From Persicaria tinctoria (taxonomy: Eukaryota; Streptophyta; Magnoliopsida; Caryophyllales; Polygonaceae): a DNA stretch of 64,000 nt. Shown piece by piece: positions 34,151 through 45,549 of this stretch. Position 1 is the first letter of the stretch. Every line of letters starts with the position of its first letter. The translations under genes and the position numbers were made by a program. The notes below the pieces were generated by a model that saw nothing but the letters and a program-made list of their open reading frames with translations, had not been told where the DNA came from and searched no databases. The stretch spans positions 52,773,702 to 52,837,701 of the forward strand of contig JBANSL010000004.1 in the NCBI GenBank assembly GCA_037127255.1, written 5' to 3'.

Positions 34151-34212
34151 TAAGAGGTTTTTTCATTTTAAGCCCCATTTTCATTTGAACATTTACCTAT
34201 AAATGAAAATGG

Positions 34213-34344
34213 GGCCAAGAATCTGAGATCTCCAATTGGCTTGACTTGCAAATGGCAACTTTGATTAATTACCTATATATATATAAAATTAATCAAAGTT
34301 GTCATTTGCAAGTCAACCCAATCGGAGATCTCAAATTCTTGGCC
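34213..34344. repeat. Long near-perfect hairpin (foldback/MITE-like)
   Basis: Arms of about 58 bases (34213-34270 and 34287-34344) are inverted copies with four mismatches, separated by a 16-base AT-rich loop. The arm starts GGCCAAGAAT and ends GATTAATT. A transcript would form a miRNA-precursor-sized stem-loop. No target-site duplication could be assigned. Confidence 0.9.
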
Positions 34345-34534
34345 GCCACTTTCAATTAGACAATTGCGTTTGTTGGAATTGGACTAGTGCCATACTAATA
34401 CCGGTTGGGACTCCAATTCACGTAAGCCTTCACCGATTCGAATCCTACTCCACGCCACGAGGGTCGATTGATTTACCTTGACACCGGACGATTGAGAGTT
34501 GTACTCGCTCCACCCGAGCCGAGTACGTATCAAC

Positions 34535-34546
34535 TGGCATCAGAGC
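34535..34546 (+). other. Primer-binding site (initiator tRNA-Met)
   Basis: TGGCATCAGAGC matches the tRNA-Met complement TGGTATCAGAGC with one change and lies a few bases after the repeat ending GTACGTATCA. Confidence 0.75.
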
Positions 34547-34876
34547 CAAGCCGGTTTTGTAAGTCATTCGATCTTCAATTGTTCATCATCCCCTTAATCC
34601 TTATTTATTTTGCAAAAATTGTCCTTAATCAGTTTCTACAAGTTCATCAACTTGGCCGAAATGTTTTTTACCCTGCGATTTGTGTGGTGTGAAGTGATTA
34701 GTTTCGTTGCATTAGCTTGTTCCTTGTTCTGAACGTGCATTGAATCTTTTCTATACACCATTGCATTCTATTAGTTCTTGTGCATCATTTGCTTTCGATC
34801 TCATTTTTTTATGATTCTAAATAAGTTAAGTCCTTCGATCTCCTAAATTTTTTTCTCTTCCGGCCCTTTTAATGCA

Positions 34877-36007
34877 ATGGAGATGCGTTATCGTTATGAT
34901 CCATACTCTCGGCGAATGAAATCATATTTTTATGATTCTAAATATGGGTTAGAGTTGACTACTTTTGATGGAATTGTCGATCCAGATGAATATCTGGACT
35001 GGGAGACGAACACCGAGTATGTGCTTGATTATCATGTACTTTCAGAGAGTGAGAAAGTAGAGTGGGCATTATCCCTCTTCCGCAGGCAGGCCATGTACTG
35101 GTGGAATCGAATGGATGATGCCAGAGCTTCTGTTGGTCTTGCTCCAATCACCAAATGGAGGTATTTGAAATCCTTGATGAGAAAGCCGTATTATGCTATT
35201 TCTCCTTATTCTTGTTTTATGAGAATGAAGGTAGCATCGAAGGTAGCACCTTCTTCCCCATCATATGCAGCAGAAGTACTTAAGCTTGTGACAGAGGTTG
35301 ATATTGCAAAAGTTTGCGAGTCTAGAGAAAAGCATGTTCCTGAATTCGTTGCCCAGGAGACTCAGTTGACCGAAGAGCAGAGTGAGCTCCAGGCCTTGCG
35401 ACAACTTGTCACTGAATTGCAATCTAAATTGGATGTCTCTCATACATTACCAGACTCCCTAGGGAAGGCCTCCGAATTTATGCTGCAACCAAGCAGTGGG
35501 AATGTTCTAGATGCACACATTGATTCTATTGATGTGGAGAAGGTACTTGGTGACGTGTCTGAAGAGTTAGCGATTGTACCTCTTGGGCATGTTCTTGAAG
35601 TTACGGCAGCTAAGGTTTGGGTGAATGTTGGTTCTATATGTTTATTGAAGATAATAATGGTGCTGTTTTTTAGGTTGCTAGACCTCGAATTCTTCTGGCA
35701 CCTATTCCAACCGTTTCTCCGTCGTGTTGCTCTATGGATGCTACCCCTTTCTCCGCCGTGTTGCTCTATGGATGCTACCCCTTCGTCACTAGTCATCGCC
35801 GATTTGGTGCAAGGAAAAGTGGAGGAGACTGATATCCTCCTCAAGTTCGACAAGAAGGCGCCACCGTGGATCCCGTCGTTGAAGATGCGATGCTATGTCT
35901 CGCACCGTGTCACATTTCCATTGTATGACAACTCTCTATCACAGGACGAGGAAGCGGGGACGCTTCCCTCTCACGGGGAGGAGAATGATGTGTTCCAGCC
36001 CCCGTAG
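34877..36007 (+). CDS. Retrotransposon Gag-like protein of the gag-only element
   Basis: A 376-codon frame. The N-terminal half reads 'LTTFDGIVDPDEYLDWETN', then LSESEKVEWALSLFRRQAMY, then WWNRMDDAR and 'APITKWRYLKSLMR'. This is the capsid-type Retrotrans_gag fold of gypsy-like elements (F.G..DP..YLDWE, then A..WW). A helical segment follows (ETQLTEEQSELQALRQ). The C-terminal third has no zinc knuckle and contains a 35-base tandem duplication (35716-35785) and a hydrophobic stretch probably read from non-coding DNA. The ATG at 34877 is the only good start. By family it would form capsids using enzymes supplied by autonomous relatives. Confidence 0.65.
   Translation: MEMRYRYDPYSRRMKSYFYDSKYGLELTTFDGIVDPDEYLDWETNTEYVLDYHVLSESEKVEWALSLFRRQAMYWWNRMDDARASVGLAPITKWRYLKSLMRKPYYAISPYSCFMRMKVASKVAPSSPSYAAEVLKLVTEVDIAKVCESREKHVPEFVAQETQLTEEQSELQALRQLVTELQSKLDVSHTLPDSLGKASEFMLQPSSGNVLDAHIDSIDVEKVLGDVSEELAIVPLGHVLEVTAAKVWVNVGSICLLKIIMVLFFRLLDLEFFWHLFQPFLRRVALWMLPLSPPCCSMDATPSSLVIADLVQGKVEETDILLKFDKKAPPWIPSLKMRCYVSHRVTFPLYDNSLSQDEEAGTLPSHGEENDVFQPP
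35716..35785 (+). repeat. 35-bp tandem duplication inside gag
   Basis: Two adjacent copies of a unit containing GTTGCTCTATGGATGCTACC. The 35-base unit is not a multiple of 3, so the second copy shifts frame relative to the first. Confidence 0.9.
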
Positions 36008-36113
36008 GATACGACTCCGGCGTCGCGTTAATAAAGTATTTATTATTATATCAACTTATTGCTATTTTTAGTATTGTTTCTTAATAAGAGGTGTGAACTT
36101 TCTTTACACAGTA

Positions 36114-36366
36114 CTCCCTCCGTTCGACAAAACTTGTCATTTTAACTCTCCACACAACTTTTAATAAAGCTAATAATTACACTCTTTTTTTTACTAATTT
36201 ACCCTTATTTATTACTCTACTTTTACTTTATCAAAAACTATAACTTACAACACATCAATCAAATCAAGGGCATTTTAGTAAAGTAGAAGCAAAAATACCT
36301 AAAATGACAAGTTTTTCCGAACAAAAACAAAACTCTAAAACGACAAGTTTTGCCGAACGGAGGGAG
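36114..36366. mobile_element. Stowaway MITE
   Basis: 253 bases begin CTCCCTCCGTTCGACAAAAC and end with the inverse, GTTTTGCCGAACGGAGGGAG. TA on each side (36112-36113 and 36367-36368) is the Tc1/mariner-type target-site duplication. It is AT-rich with no coding capacity, mobilised in trans by mariner-like transposases. Confidence 0.95.
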
Positions 36367-36368
36367 TA

Positions 36369-37040
36369 AGTCCAACCCATTAGCCAATAAGACCCATTAG
36401 TAATTAGGGTTTTATTAGTTTTCTTTAAATACACTATTATGGTTAATGTTTATTCTTACCTCAAATTTAGAGGATCGCAGAGCATTGAGTTTATACTCCC
36501 CCTTTTCTTCCTGACGTCAAACCCTAATTTCTCTTGCTACTTAATTTACTGCGGAATTCAATTGAATCTTCAATCAAAGGTTCTCACTGGAATTGATTGA
36601 AGATCGGAATCTCATTCTCGCCGGGTTCGATTCACTATCCTAACCACCGTCTTCAGTCTATGCCAACCGACCATCAAAGATCCGTTGGAGAGCCATCTGT
36701 CTTCGCTGCTACTCGCTAGTGCTAATTGGAGCGATAATTACATAATCGTTGCTAATCGATTTTCGTACACGGAGTCAAGCGGTTGGTGTGTATTTCAATT
36801 AAGAATTGTTGGTAATTATTTCAAGTCCGTCAACTCCACTTTGTACGGACTAACGAAGTCGGCGATGATCCAATTGTGGATTCCATTCACAATTAGCTAC
36901 GAACTCATCTGAAGAATTGAAGGTGTTAATTAATTATCAAGACCGAGCCGCATTTCCTGTCAATTGGAATTCGCAAGTCACGACTTTGGGTGGTACTCGT
37001 TTGGTGCGAGGCCAAGTTAATTAGCCACCAACCGATCTGA
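36369..37040 (+). other. 3' non-coding part of the gag-only element
   Basis: No coding sequence. It contains a TATA-like TTTAAATACACTATT near 36424 followed by leader-like DNA, which could be the U3/R part of an old 3' LTR. Confidence 0.3.
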
Positions 37041-37254
37041 GTCCTATTCCACGACGCGAGGGTGATCGATCGACGTATACCTTTGACAACCGAACGATTG
37101 AGAGTTTTACTCGCTCGACCCGAGTCGAGTCCGTATCCTTCTTCTCTTGATAGAACTTGATAAATCTCCTCTTGAGTTGATAGAATATCTTGAATCTTGG
37201 CTTGCAAGTAACTCTATCTTCTCGGCAAACAGATCTCAGACTCGGACTCGACTG

Positions 37255-37490
37255 GAATGTCCTTGACGTCGACGTCGACCAAGTTTCCTCGACGTTGAGT
37301 AGAATTCTTCTACCGGGGTTGTACTCAAGCTCGGGCATCTTTTGGGCTCGTCGACTTTACTCGACATCGACCAAGTTTGGTCGACGTCGACCAAGCTTGG
37401 CTCCTCGAGTGGCTCTGCTCAACTCCGTGTATCTTTCTGGCTCCTGGTGTACTCGATCTCGACCAAGTTTGGTCGACGTCGAGTAGAACT
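37255..37490. repeat. Tandem repeat of palindromic TCGACGTCGACCAA motifs
   Basis: Three units of roughly 90-100 bases each hold CTCGA(C/T)(A/G)TCGACCAAG facing TTGGTCGACGTCGA, making strong dyads. The sequence is CpG-rich in an AT-rich region and stays open in several frames (peptides such as VDVDQVWSTSTKLG). Confidence 0.85.
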
Positions 37491-37739
37491 GGTTTGCTCT
37501 CAGCATTCTGCTCTGTTCTTGAAACGCACTTTCCCGAGTCCTCGTTTGTCTTCTTCATGACTTTCCTTTAAGCTCCAAAGTGCGCCCGATTTTTGCGAAA
37601 TATAACAAAAACTTGTGTAGACCTCCATAATTGGCAAATAAATATAAACTACACCGATTTTGTACTATTCTAGCCCAAATGTATGAAATGCATACAGAAA
37701 TCGATATAAAAGTAAGTGTAAAACATGGCAAATTAGGCT

Positions 37740-38220
37740 CACAACAAGAGGTAGACTGAAGAAGAGTTGGATGGAGGTTATACGTCATGATCTACACGTG
37801 CTGAACCTTTCAGAAGATAGGACAGAGGATAGATACCACTGGAGGAGGTGCATTCAGGCTTCTGATGGTTATAAGCTTCAGAAGTTTGAGGATGGGTGTT
37901 GGGTTCTACCGTTTATGCTTCTTTCCTGCCTTTTGCTTCCTTTTACCTCACTCCCTATTATTTGGCATGTTTCCATGTTTTGTTTATGCCCTATTGTTTT
38001 GATTCTATCGGAAACACTCTCTCGACTAGTTCGGAGTAAGAGTGCGTACATCCTGACACCCAGATCCTGCCTTTTCGCGGGATATACTGGGTTGTTGTTT
38101 GGGACCTTTTTCTTAAAATGCTGTTGTTTTCTTCTTTTTCTTTGTTCTCTCTCTCTCTCGGATTTCTGTGAGGAGTCAGGAAACCCCTTTGCCCATTTCA
38201 TATTCCAACTAGCATTGGTC
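37740..38220 (+). pseudogene. LINE reverse-transcriptase C-terminus and 3'UTR
   Basis: The frame reads SWMEVIRHDLHVLNLSEDRT then EDRYHWRRCIQASD, the typical end of the plant LINE pol (W...I..D......L..D...DR..WR..I...D). It is followed by T/C-rich 3'UTR-like sequence with CCTTTTGCTTCCTTTTACC. Everything upstream is missing, as expected for a 5'-truncated insertion. No poly(A) tail was identified. Confidence 0.6.
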
Positions 38221-38625
38221 CCCTCCCTCTCCTTACCTTGGCAGCATCCTACAGCAGCATCAATTGGGATCCAAACCCACAATCACCAATTCCTCTTGTA
38301 CGTGCTCAGCAAACCCCAAACCCACAAATTCACCCTCCTCTCTCCTTCTCTTCTAGAAGACCACCGAGACACACCAGGCACCACCCTTCCCCGAGGCATC
38401 AAACGCCGAGCTTCTGAGAGGTCCGCATCCTCTATTTTTCTTCCTTCAACACTCAGCCCCGAACCCCCTCCCTTGGTCTCTGAAATCGCAGCCACAAACA
38501 CCCCTATTGAACCTCTGTACAACCTCGAACGAGAGCACCACTCGAGCCTTCCGAGCGCCAGTTGACGAGCACCCTTCCGAGCACTTAAGAGCGCTGTCCC
38601 GAGCATCCTGAAATACCCCCAAGCA
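38221..38625 (+). other. C-rich exon- or leader-like stretch
   Basis: Rich in CC, CTC and CAC. An open frame continues to 38565 but shows no motif. Possibly a LINE or gene leader; nothing firm. Confidence 0.3.
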
Positions 38626-39394
38626 TTTCATATTCATTTAGTTGATTAAATATAAACTATTTCCGTTTCAAATATAAACTATTTTTATAATATGATAAGA
38701 TATATGTATAAATTGTGAATTTTTTTTGGTATGAACGTTACAATTTATAAGTATTTAAAGTAAAGTATTTAATCTGGTTAAGAGTATTTTGAAATTATCT
38801 ATTTGACTTAAAATACCTAATTAAATAATTAAAAACCGCTTTTGACTCGTCTGTGTCAATCCGTTCGTCTTCTTCCTCTGTTTCGGCACATGCAAATGAT
38901 TCATCTTTCATTCTTGTAATTTTGACATTAAATTTCACCCCATATTCAATATCATTCAATACCCAATTCAATTACAACATTATCAAGTCTTTCAATTCAA
39001 GGTGTTGTTATCCATTACACGTAGACGGCTAGACTCTATCCCCAATTCTTAACATTCATATTCAATGGTGATTAACACCAAACAGTTCAGCCATGGAATC
39101 ATCCATTCAATTCCGGATTAAGGTCCAAAATAATTGAGTGATGAAATTACTAAACCGTATTCCAATTTAATCCAGTCTTATCCCTTACCTTGGATTCACT
39201 CTACACCAAAGCTCAATTTCAATGAAGGATAAGAATGATGAGAGATGCACCTACATGGATTTGGTGAAACCGTTGATTCACTTAATATGACCTTTAATGC
39301 ACTTTCAATCCGCAAATCCATTCACATGGCATCTCCGACCATTAAAGGGCTAGGCCATCGCAACCCTTCACGGCTCGCAATTGTGTTACATACA
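38626..39394. other. AT-rich intergenic stretch
   Basis: No gene, element end or RNA recognised. Confidence 0.6.
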
Positions 39395-40345
39395 GGTCCG
39401 TGCCTAAGCATATTCAGGTGGATCAATGGAACAGGGTCCCAAAATTTTTACAGCCCAATAATTCAGTATACCCAGAATGTAATTATAAAAAATTTTCTTT
39501 CCTTATATATAGTGATGATTCGCAATAGCCAAGTGGCATAAACACATGCGCGTGCGTTTTGCATCCCATGTTCGACTCCCCATAGCCCACGCTGTACAAT
39601 TTTGTAACTTCTTTTTATCTTTATTTTTCACCCGTTACCCTTATGGAGAAGAAACTACGGGCCCAATGGGGGCTTTTACTTTTTTTTTTTGGCCTATTAA
39701 TTAATATTTATTTGGTAATTTTGTTGCTTTTGATATGGACTATTTATTTAACATTATTTATATTTTAAGCTTAATATAATTAAATAGAAGATTTAACAAA
39801 ATATTTTATTTTAAATACATTATAAATTATGCTAATTAAAGACTTTAAAAATATTTGTATTTATAAACATAATTGATTTGGAATTCAAACAAACTCATAA
39901 TCTACTTTAAAGTGAATTAAAGTAGTTTTTATCTTTAAGTTTTAAAATATGTTGTGAGTGTATTTTTGTCAAGAGGATAAATAATCCTTGAAATAAATTC
40001 GGGGTTATTTGCCCCATACAATAATATTTTTTAAACTTACAACACTTACTGAAATTAATTGAATGTCTAAAATGTAAAAAGAAATGTTAAAGAAAAAGAC
40101 ACAAAACTATATATATGTATGTACTTTTAACAACCACCCAAATCATCTTTAGGTAAAAAAGTGTTTAAAAACAATAAATGATAATTTTATTCTAAAAAAA
40201 TTGTTAAATTTAATCTAAAGTTTTATAAATATAGTAGTATTTTAATTAAATATAAATAATTATAAATTTAGTAAAAAATTTAATAATGAATTAATATGAT
40301 CAATTTGAATTTCGAACAGGGTCCCCAAAATGATCGGCACGGCCC
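39395..40345. mobile_element. Non-autonomous hAT-like element carrying a SINE-like piece
   Basis: Left end GGTCCGTGCC and inverted right end GGGCCGTGCC form short terminal inverted repeats. TACATACA flanks both sides (39387-39394, 40346-40353; the match extends to a ninth base G). A longer subterminal block with GGGTCCC(A)AAA also recurs inverted (about 39436 and 40319). An 8-9 bp duplication fits hAT or Mutator. The interior is AT-rich and non-coding apart from a pol III-type segment. Confidence 0.75.
39515..39600 (+). other. SINE-like segment with pol III A and B boxes
   Basis: An A box (TAGCCAAGTGG, 39526-39536) and a B box (GTTCGACTCCC, about 39570-39580) are spaced as in tRNA-derived SINE heads. 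It is followed by T-rich DNA. No clear tRNA fold or target-site duplication, so it may be a decayed SINE. Confidence 0.5.
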
Positions 40346-40353
40346 TACATACA

Positions 40354-43100
40354 GAGATCTCCGTCGACTTTGGACACTCGTTGAGAACACCACCTCTGCC
40401 ACCGCCGTCCGCTCAAGCACTGCGTCGCGCCGGTCACGTACCTAGGTTTTCACCCTGGTGCCGCCTCAGGCTCGCCTAACCGACTTGCCGAATCCTACTC
40501 TAAGCCTCTGTACGCTATACAAATTTGGGGTTGATTAAGGTAGGGGCTAAGTGCAACGTTTGACTTTAATAGTTGCTTAGCCGCGTGCGAAGCACGCGGA
40601 GGCTCAAGCTCAAGTTAACTGATTAAGACCACAAGTAGCACTTCTAAGTGGAGGAACAATATATGGTAGTAGTATGATTCCCTTAAGCTATATAACTATG
40701 CTCCATAACATTATAGAGTTACTAAACAAAGATGCAAAGCCAATCATACACGAAACAAACTATACACCAACAACTCATTTTCAAATTCAATATGCATCAT
40801 AGAAGCCTAATGTCGAAGATTGAGGCCTAGATTTGGCAATGTTTAGCCGAAAATGTTTAAAGTCGGCTACATATTAAAAAATCAAAACCAACAGATACAT
40901 GCACAACAATGTAGCAATGATAATGAATCAAAATGATACGTCCAAAACTCGACAAGCAAAATTACTTTGAAGAGTAAAAAACTGGCCTTCATGTACTACT
41001 CAGCATGCCTCATGAGCTAAATCTAGGGTCAATCAACATTCACACCTCTAATCGCATTCAATAGCAAGGGCTTAGCGGTGCTTCGGGTTTTGGCTCTGCA
41101 ATTGCACCTAAAATCAAGTCCATTTTCTTGAAAAGCATGAAAAAATTCAGCATTGGCAATTTGAATTTACAATCTGAATTCACTTATGCGCTGCAAATTA
41201 CAATGCAAGCTAAAAAGAGTGACGTAAAAATAAAAATTAGACACTGCAAATTACAATTCATACAAAAATTGCTGCTACAAATGTGAATTTGATAGCATCC
41301 TTAATTGACAAACAAAAAAGCCGATTAAAATTTGACAGATAATTCAATAGACGAACTGATTGAGAATTCACCATAATATATTACACTTGCCAAACAGACA
41401 GATTGAGAATTCAGAATTCAAACAAAGAAAGAGATTGGGAGAAATAAACTAAACAAACCTACATCGATTGAGAATTCAAATTTTCGAATTCAAACAAATT
41501 GAGAGAAATCAAAATTCAGAATGCAAGTAAATTGAGAGAACTCAAAATTCATCAGAATTCAGATCAATTTTAGAATTTGGATTTAGATCAAAAACAGAAG
41601 TGCAAAAGAACATTAGAACAATCATCTCAGCTGATCAAAACAAAAAAAAACTATGAAACAAACAAGCCCATTAAATCATTGGAATGCATGATTTTTTTTC
41701 TCAACAACAATGAAGAGAACATAATGAGAGAAGTTTGGAGTTCATACCCTTTGATTAATATGTTTGTTTCTATTTTTAACTCAGAAACCAAAATCTTGAT
41801 GCAAAACACACATAGCCATGAAATGAAGGACCAAATGCATCAAAACTAAAACCTGCGGGTCAGATGTATGATGCGGCTGCTGGCACTCCTTTAATGTGTG
41901 GAAAAATGTTTACAATTTGAAATGACAGAAAGTTTGAATTTGAAGGGATAGAAATAAAGCACATGCATTCTCTTATTGCATGAGTCTTTGTATAATTATT
42001 TTTAGTATTTATTTTGTTCACACAACTTTTCCTTCTCCATATTCTTTTTCCAGTTGGCAACACTCCAAAATGAGATCATGCTAATATACAATTTAAATAA
42101 CAATTAGAAATTCCTAATAGTCCTTGCCAAATACCACAAGTACAAGCACACTTTCATCCCCATTATTAATTAAGTTCTAGTGTTGTGCGGTTGATATTGC
42201 CAGCCAAACATTAAACTGCAAGAGAGCCAAACACCTGCATCTTGTAAAACTATACAGTAGATTTGTGGAAGCTGTAGTGAAATTAGTGCTTTTGGGATTC
42301 CTCTGTAATCCAGTGTTTATTCTCTTGATTATCAATTTCTTGAAAAACGGTGCTTACAACATAGAAGTAGTACATATAAATCTCTTCACCCTATGACCCC
42401 AAGCCACCCTACTATCCAAAAATTATTTCAAGGCACACAATTTCATCTTGACTTCTTCATTATCTAAAACACTTGTTTGTGATTTGAAGCCTCTAGGACT
42501 CCATGAGTGCATCATTATGTCATTTCTGTTTTTTTTATAATGTTGGCATTTCGTCGAACACCTTGAATGCATAATAAATTAACATACCTAGCCTCAAATT
42601 GCAAGAGTTTATAAGCTACAACAAACCCAATTCAAACTGAAATTGCAAAGTTGTGTAGTCGAGGAACAACCCAAATTCGGAAATATGCAAGATTGAAAGG
42701 ACTTACTTGCAGGCAGACAACCGGCAGGAAGCCGGTGGGGTGACAACCAGGGCTGGCGGCGACGGAAGGAAGCACCGTCGGGAACGGGACCGAGGCTGCC
42801 GGAAGGAAGGCGATGGCGAGGAGCCAGAATCGCGTCTAAGTAGAAGTAATTGGACAGAAATTGGATTTCAATCAGGGAATTTCAGATTTGGGGATTTATG
42901 GGTTCGATTAAGCGAAACGGGGCGAAACCCATCGGAGTAGGAAGGGGCTAGTTCAAGAAGAAGGGTTGATTGCCTGATTCAAGCCTCCAACGCCAACGGC
43001 AGCGGAAGAGGGAAGGATAGACCTACATTCACATCTCGAAGGCCAGAAGGCGATGATGTTCCAGCGGCCACCGAAGAGCCTCACTTATTTTTGTAATTTG
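40354..43100. other. Long gene-poor stretch
   Basis: 40360-40500 is GC-rich and may be an exon scrap. 40581-40599 is a perfect hairpin CCGCGTGC-GAA-GCACGCGG of the kind seen near Helitron 3' ends, but a CTRR terminus at the proper distance is missing. 40600-42650 is AT-rich with many AATTCAAA motifs and no gene. 42700-43080 is purine-rich, like a minus-strand 5' leader. Short frames (41577-41849, 42707-42940) have no motif. Confidence 0.5.
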
Positions 43101-44150
43101 CACATAAAAGCAGGGGCAATTTCGTCATGTCACTGTTCATAAGGGAACTCACGCTTTTTATAGAAAACAATTGCAAAATATGCACTTTATTTGGACGTAT
43201 TTGCAAAATGGTCGCGTTTTTGGACAATTTAGCAAAATGACCACTATATATACCTATTTTCACTTTGTACAAACATTTTTTCCTGTTTCTCAGAAATCCG
43301 ATTTCCTCCTCTTTCGAACTCTCTCTTTGCTCGAAGTTTTTCGTCGTGCGTTTTCCGGCTTGGTTCGGTCGATTGTTCTTCCTTGCTTCGATAAAGTTCA
43401 GAGTTTTCGTCCTTTGCTTCATTGTCGTCATCCAGCAGCTCAGGTATCAATTTCGCTTCTTTTTGCGAACTTGGTCGTGCTAGGATTTTGGATTAAGTTT
43501 GTTTATGTTGATTTTATTGTTTTTGCATTATAATTTTGACAATCTATGGTTAAATCCATGCTTGATATGCATTCTTATGTGCGTTTTTTAGTAGTTTTCG
43601 TAGTTTATGCAAGTTGCATATGTAAATGCGTTGATTTTAACTGTTTCTTTTCGTCAATTTTGTGGTGTGCCACTTTGCAAGTGTTTTTTTACTGTTCTTC
43701 ATGTATGTCAATCTGTTTTCCATGCTTTGGATTGTTTGTGTTGATGATAGTGTACTTATCTGCTGTTATGTTCATGTGTATGGTGGCTCACACTGTCTGT
43801 TTTTATATATTATTGTGTTAGTTTATTGTAGTTCCAACAATGTGTGTCTTTGGATTTGGTATTTTGTGTTGTGTTTGTGATGTTTATGTTATTTTACTAT
43901 GTCTTGGTGACATTTTATTGTTATTGTTTATGGTTGTTTGCGTCATCACATATTCTGTTAATGTATATTTACATTGTTCTGTATGTTGTTTCTTGTAGGA
44001 GCTCAATCTTCTGATTCATCCACCTCTTATCCTGGTTCTGATGTAATTTATTTTAGTTTTCCATTTGTAATTCTTTTTTTGATGAGCAAGTTGTAATTTT
44101 TTCTTAATCTGATGGTTGTTTTTGTGCTTAATTGTCTGTGATTGATCAGG

Positions 44151-45549
44151 GTTTGGAATATTGCATTCTTGTTTCTAAGCAATTTCATTCTAGATCCAAC
44201 ATATATTCATATCCTTCTGTTTGTGATCTGATCAAGGAGCATTTGTGTCCTTCTCACTACAATACTCTGGAAAAAAGTTGTCTTGGATGGGTGCTGACGC
44301 AAGGCACCAAAATGGTTACCAATTTTCAGCTTATGCATCAAATGGTGCTCCGTCAAGTACAAACACAAAAAGAGAATGAGTTGTGGTTTAGAGTTGGTGG
44401 ACATCTCGCACGTTTTTCAATTGTTGAGTTTCATGTGATTACATGTCTTCCTTGTGAAGACCGTGTTTGTAATATCCCAAAGAAAGTGTCAATATTTGAA
44501 TTTTTTGGGCAGAAGAAAATGAGTCATGCTGAGTTACTAGATCGTTTCATATCTGAGAAAAAGAAGTCTAAAAAGAAGTTGATTATGGCAAAGTTTTTGC
44601 TGATTGAGAGGTTAATTTTTTATAGGAGGTCAGCAGTTGTAAGTGCACAATTCTTATCTCTTGCGTGCAATGAGAAGGAGTTTGAAGTATATCCTTGGGG
44701 TAGAGAGTCATACACCCGTTTGTTGAAGTCATTGAACAGATCTTCTGTTTTAGATCGGAATGGGGTTAGGGGTTCTTATCAAATGTATGAGTATTGCCTT
44801 GCATTTCAGGTATTGTTCTTTAGTGTTTGCATGTCTTATGTCATCATTTTTTTTGTCTATGTCAGCACAACATTAATGTTTATGTGAGCATTATTTAAAT
44901 ATTGTTTTGTAGTGTCATAACGAGTTTTCTTTTGTAACAGGCTTGGATATTAGAAGCTTTCCCAGCTATCTCCGTTAATTTTGACTGTAATTTTAAGATG
45001 CCTGATAGAGATCCATACTCGTTGTACTGGCAATTTGATTATAGGCATGTATACGCTGAAGCTGAGAAGTTCTTTCATGGCGATTTGGTGATAATTTTAT
45101 ATTTTCTCTCTTTAAGAACATTTTTATTTGATGCATCTTTGAATTTTTATTCTGATACATGCATTTTGGCTAGACTCCGTTGTTCCCTATTTATGGGGAG
45201 TTTGCACGCACCGAAGGGATGGGGTTTGCTCATGAAAAAGTTGATGTTGTAGTTGATGCATTAGTTGATGCATCAGTTGAAGAAATAGTTTTTGGAGCTG
45301 TTGATGCGATTTTGTATGAGATTCGTCGTGTTCGTAGAAGGGCATATGAAGCTAAGTTTTCAAACAGGGCTCTCCAGGTTGAGGATGAAGAAGCTAATGT
45401 CATGCAGAAACATGATGAAGGATAGACCTCAAAGAAAAAGACACATGTGAAGAGAGGCAAGACTGCTAGAAAGAAACAGGATGGTAAGTCCTTTGAAACT
45501 GCTTTTGAAGTTTTCCCTGAGGGAGATAAAGAAGATGTAGGGACCTCAA
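44151..45549 (+). pseudogene. DUF1985 part of the protease gene
   Basis: The three exons join in phase 0: ...YCLAFQ / AWILEAFPAI... / TPLFPIYGEF. The first exon contains 'GLEYCILVSKQFHS', 'LMHQMVLRQVQ', 'RFSIVEFHVITCLPC' and 'FLLIERLIFYRR', the usual DUF1985 layout. The third holds a run of VDALVDASVEEIVF helices and ends in a Lys-rich stretch after the TAG at 45423-45425. All splice sites used here are GT-AG. The CACTA element interrupts it 125 bases after that stop. Confidence 0.7.

Larger units (their letters stand above)
25624..34199. mobile_element. Candidate composite element with inverted ends
   Basis: The left end reads TAGGGTGGGG then TTAAAATGAAAATGGGGCTT and AAAATGAAAA. The right end (34155-34199) read inverted is TAGGTAAATG, then TCAAATGAAAATGGGGCTTA, then AAATGAAAA. 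So 30-35 bases are shared in inverted orientation 8.6 kb apart. Between them lie exon-like pieces of unrelated genes, a minisatellite and a LINE scrap. No transposase or Rep/helicase is present, and no clear target-site duplication because both flanks are TA-rich. It could be a Mutator-like or Helitron-like carrier, or two independent copies of a short repeat. Confidence 0.4.
34436..37136 (+). mobile_element. Gag-only LTR-type retroelement (TR-GAG-like)
   Basis: A segment at 34436-34528 and a diverged counterpart at 37041-37136 (about 80% alike) share 'GACGATTGAGAGT', 'ACTCGCTC' and 'ACCCGAG'. The first is followed at once by an initiator-Met primer-binding site and a Gag ORF. There is no protease, RT or integrase. 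This fits the non-autonomous terminal-repeat elements that keep only gag. Full LTR boundaries are not clear and the repeats are old, so the limits are approximate. A Stowaway MITE lies in the 3' part. Confidence 0.55.

Noticed and set aside
40581..40599. Helitron 3' end
   Set aside because: The hairpin is perfect, but no CTRR end lies at the usual distance on either strand and no 5' TC partner was found.
44132..44150. ATG at 44132 as the start of the DUF1985 protein
   Set aside because: A good acceptor (TGATCAG) at 44150 puts this ATG inside an intron; the domain begins right after the acceptor.
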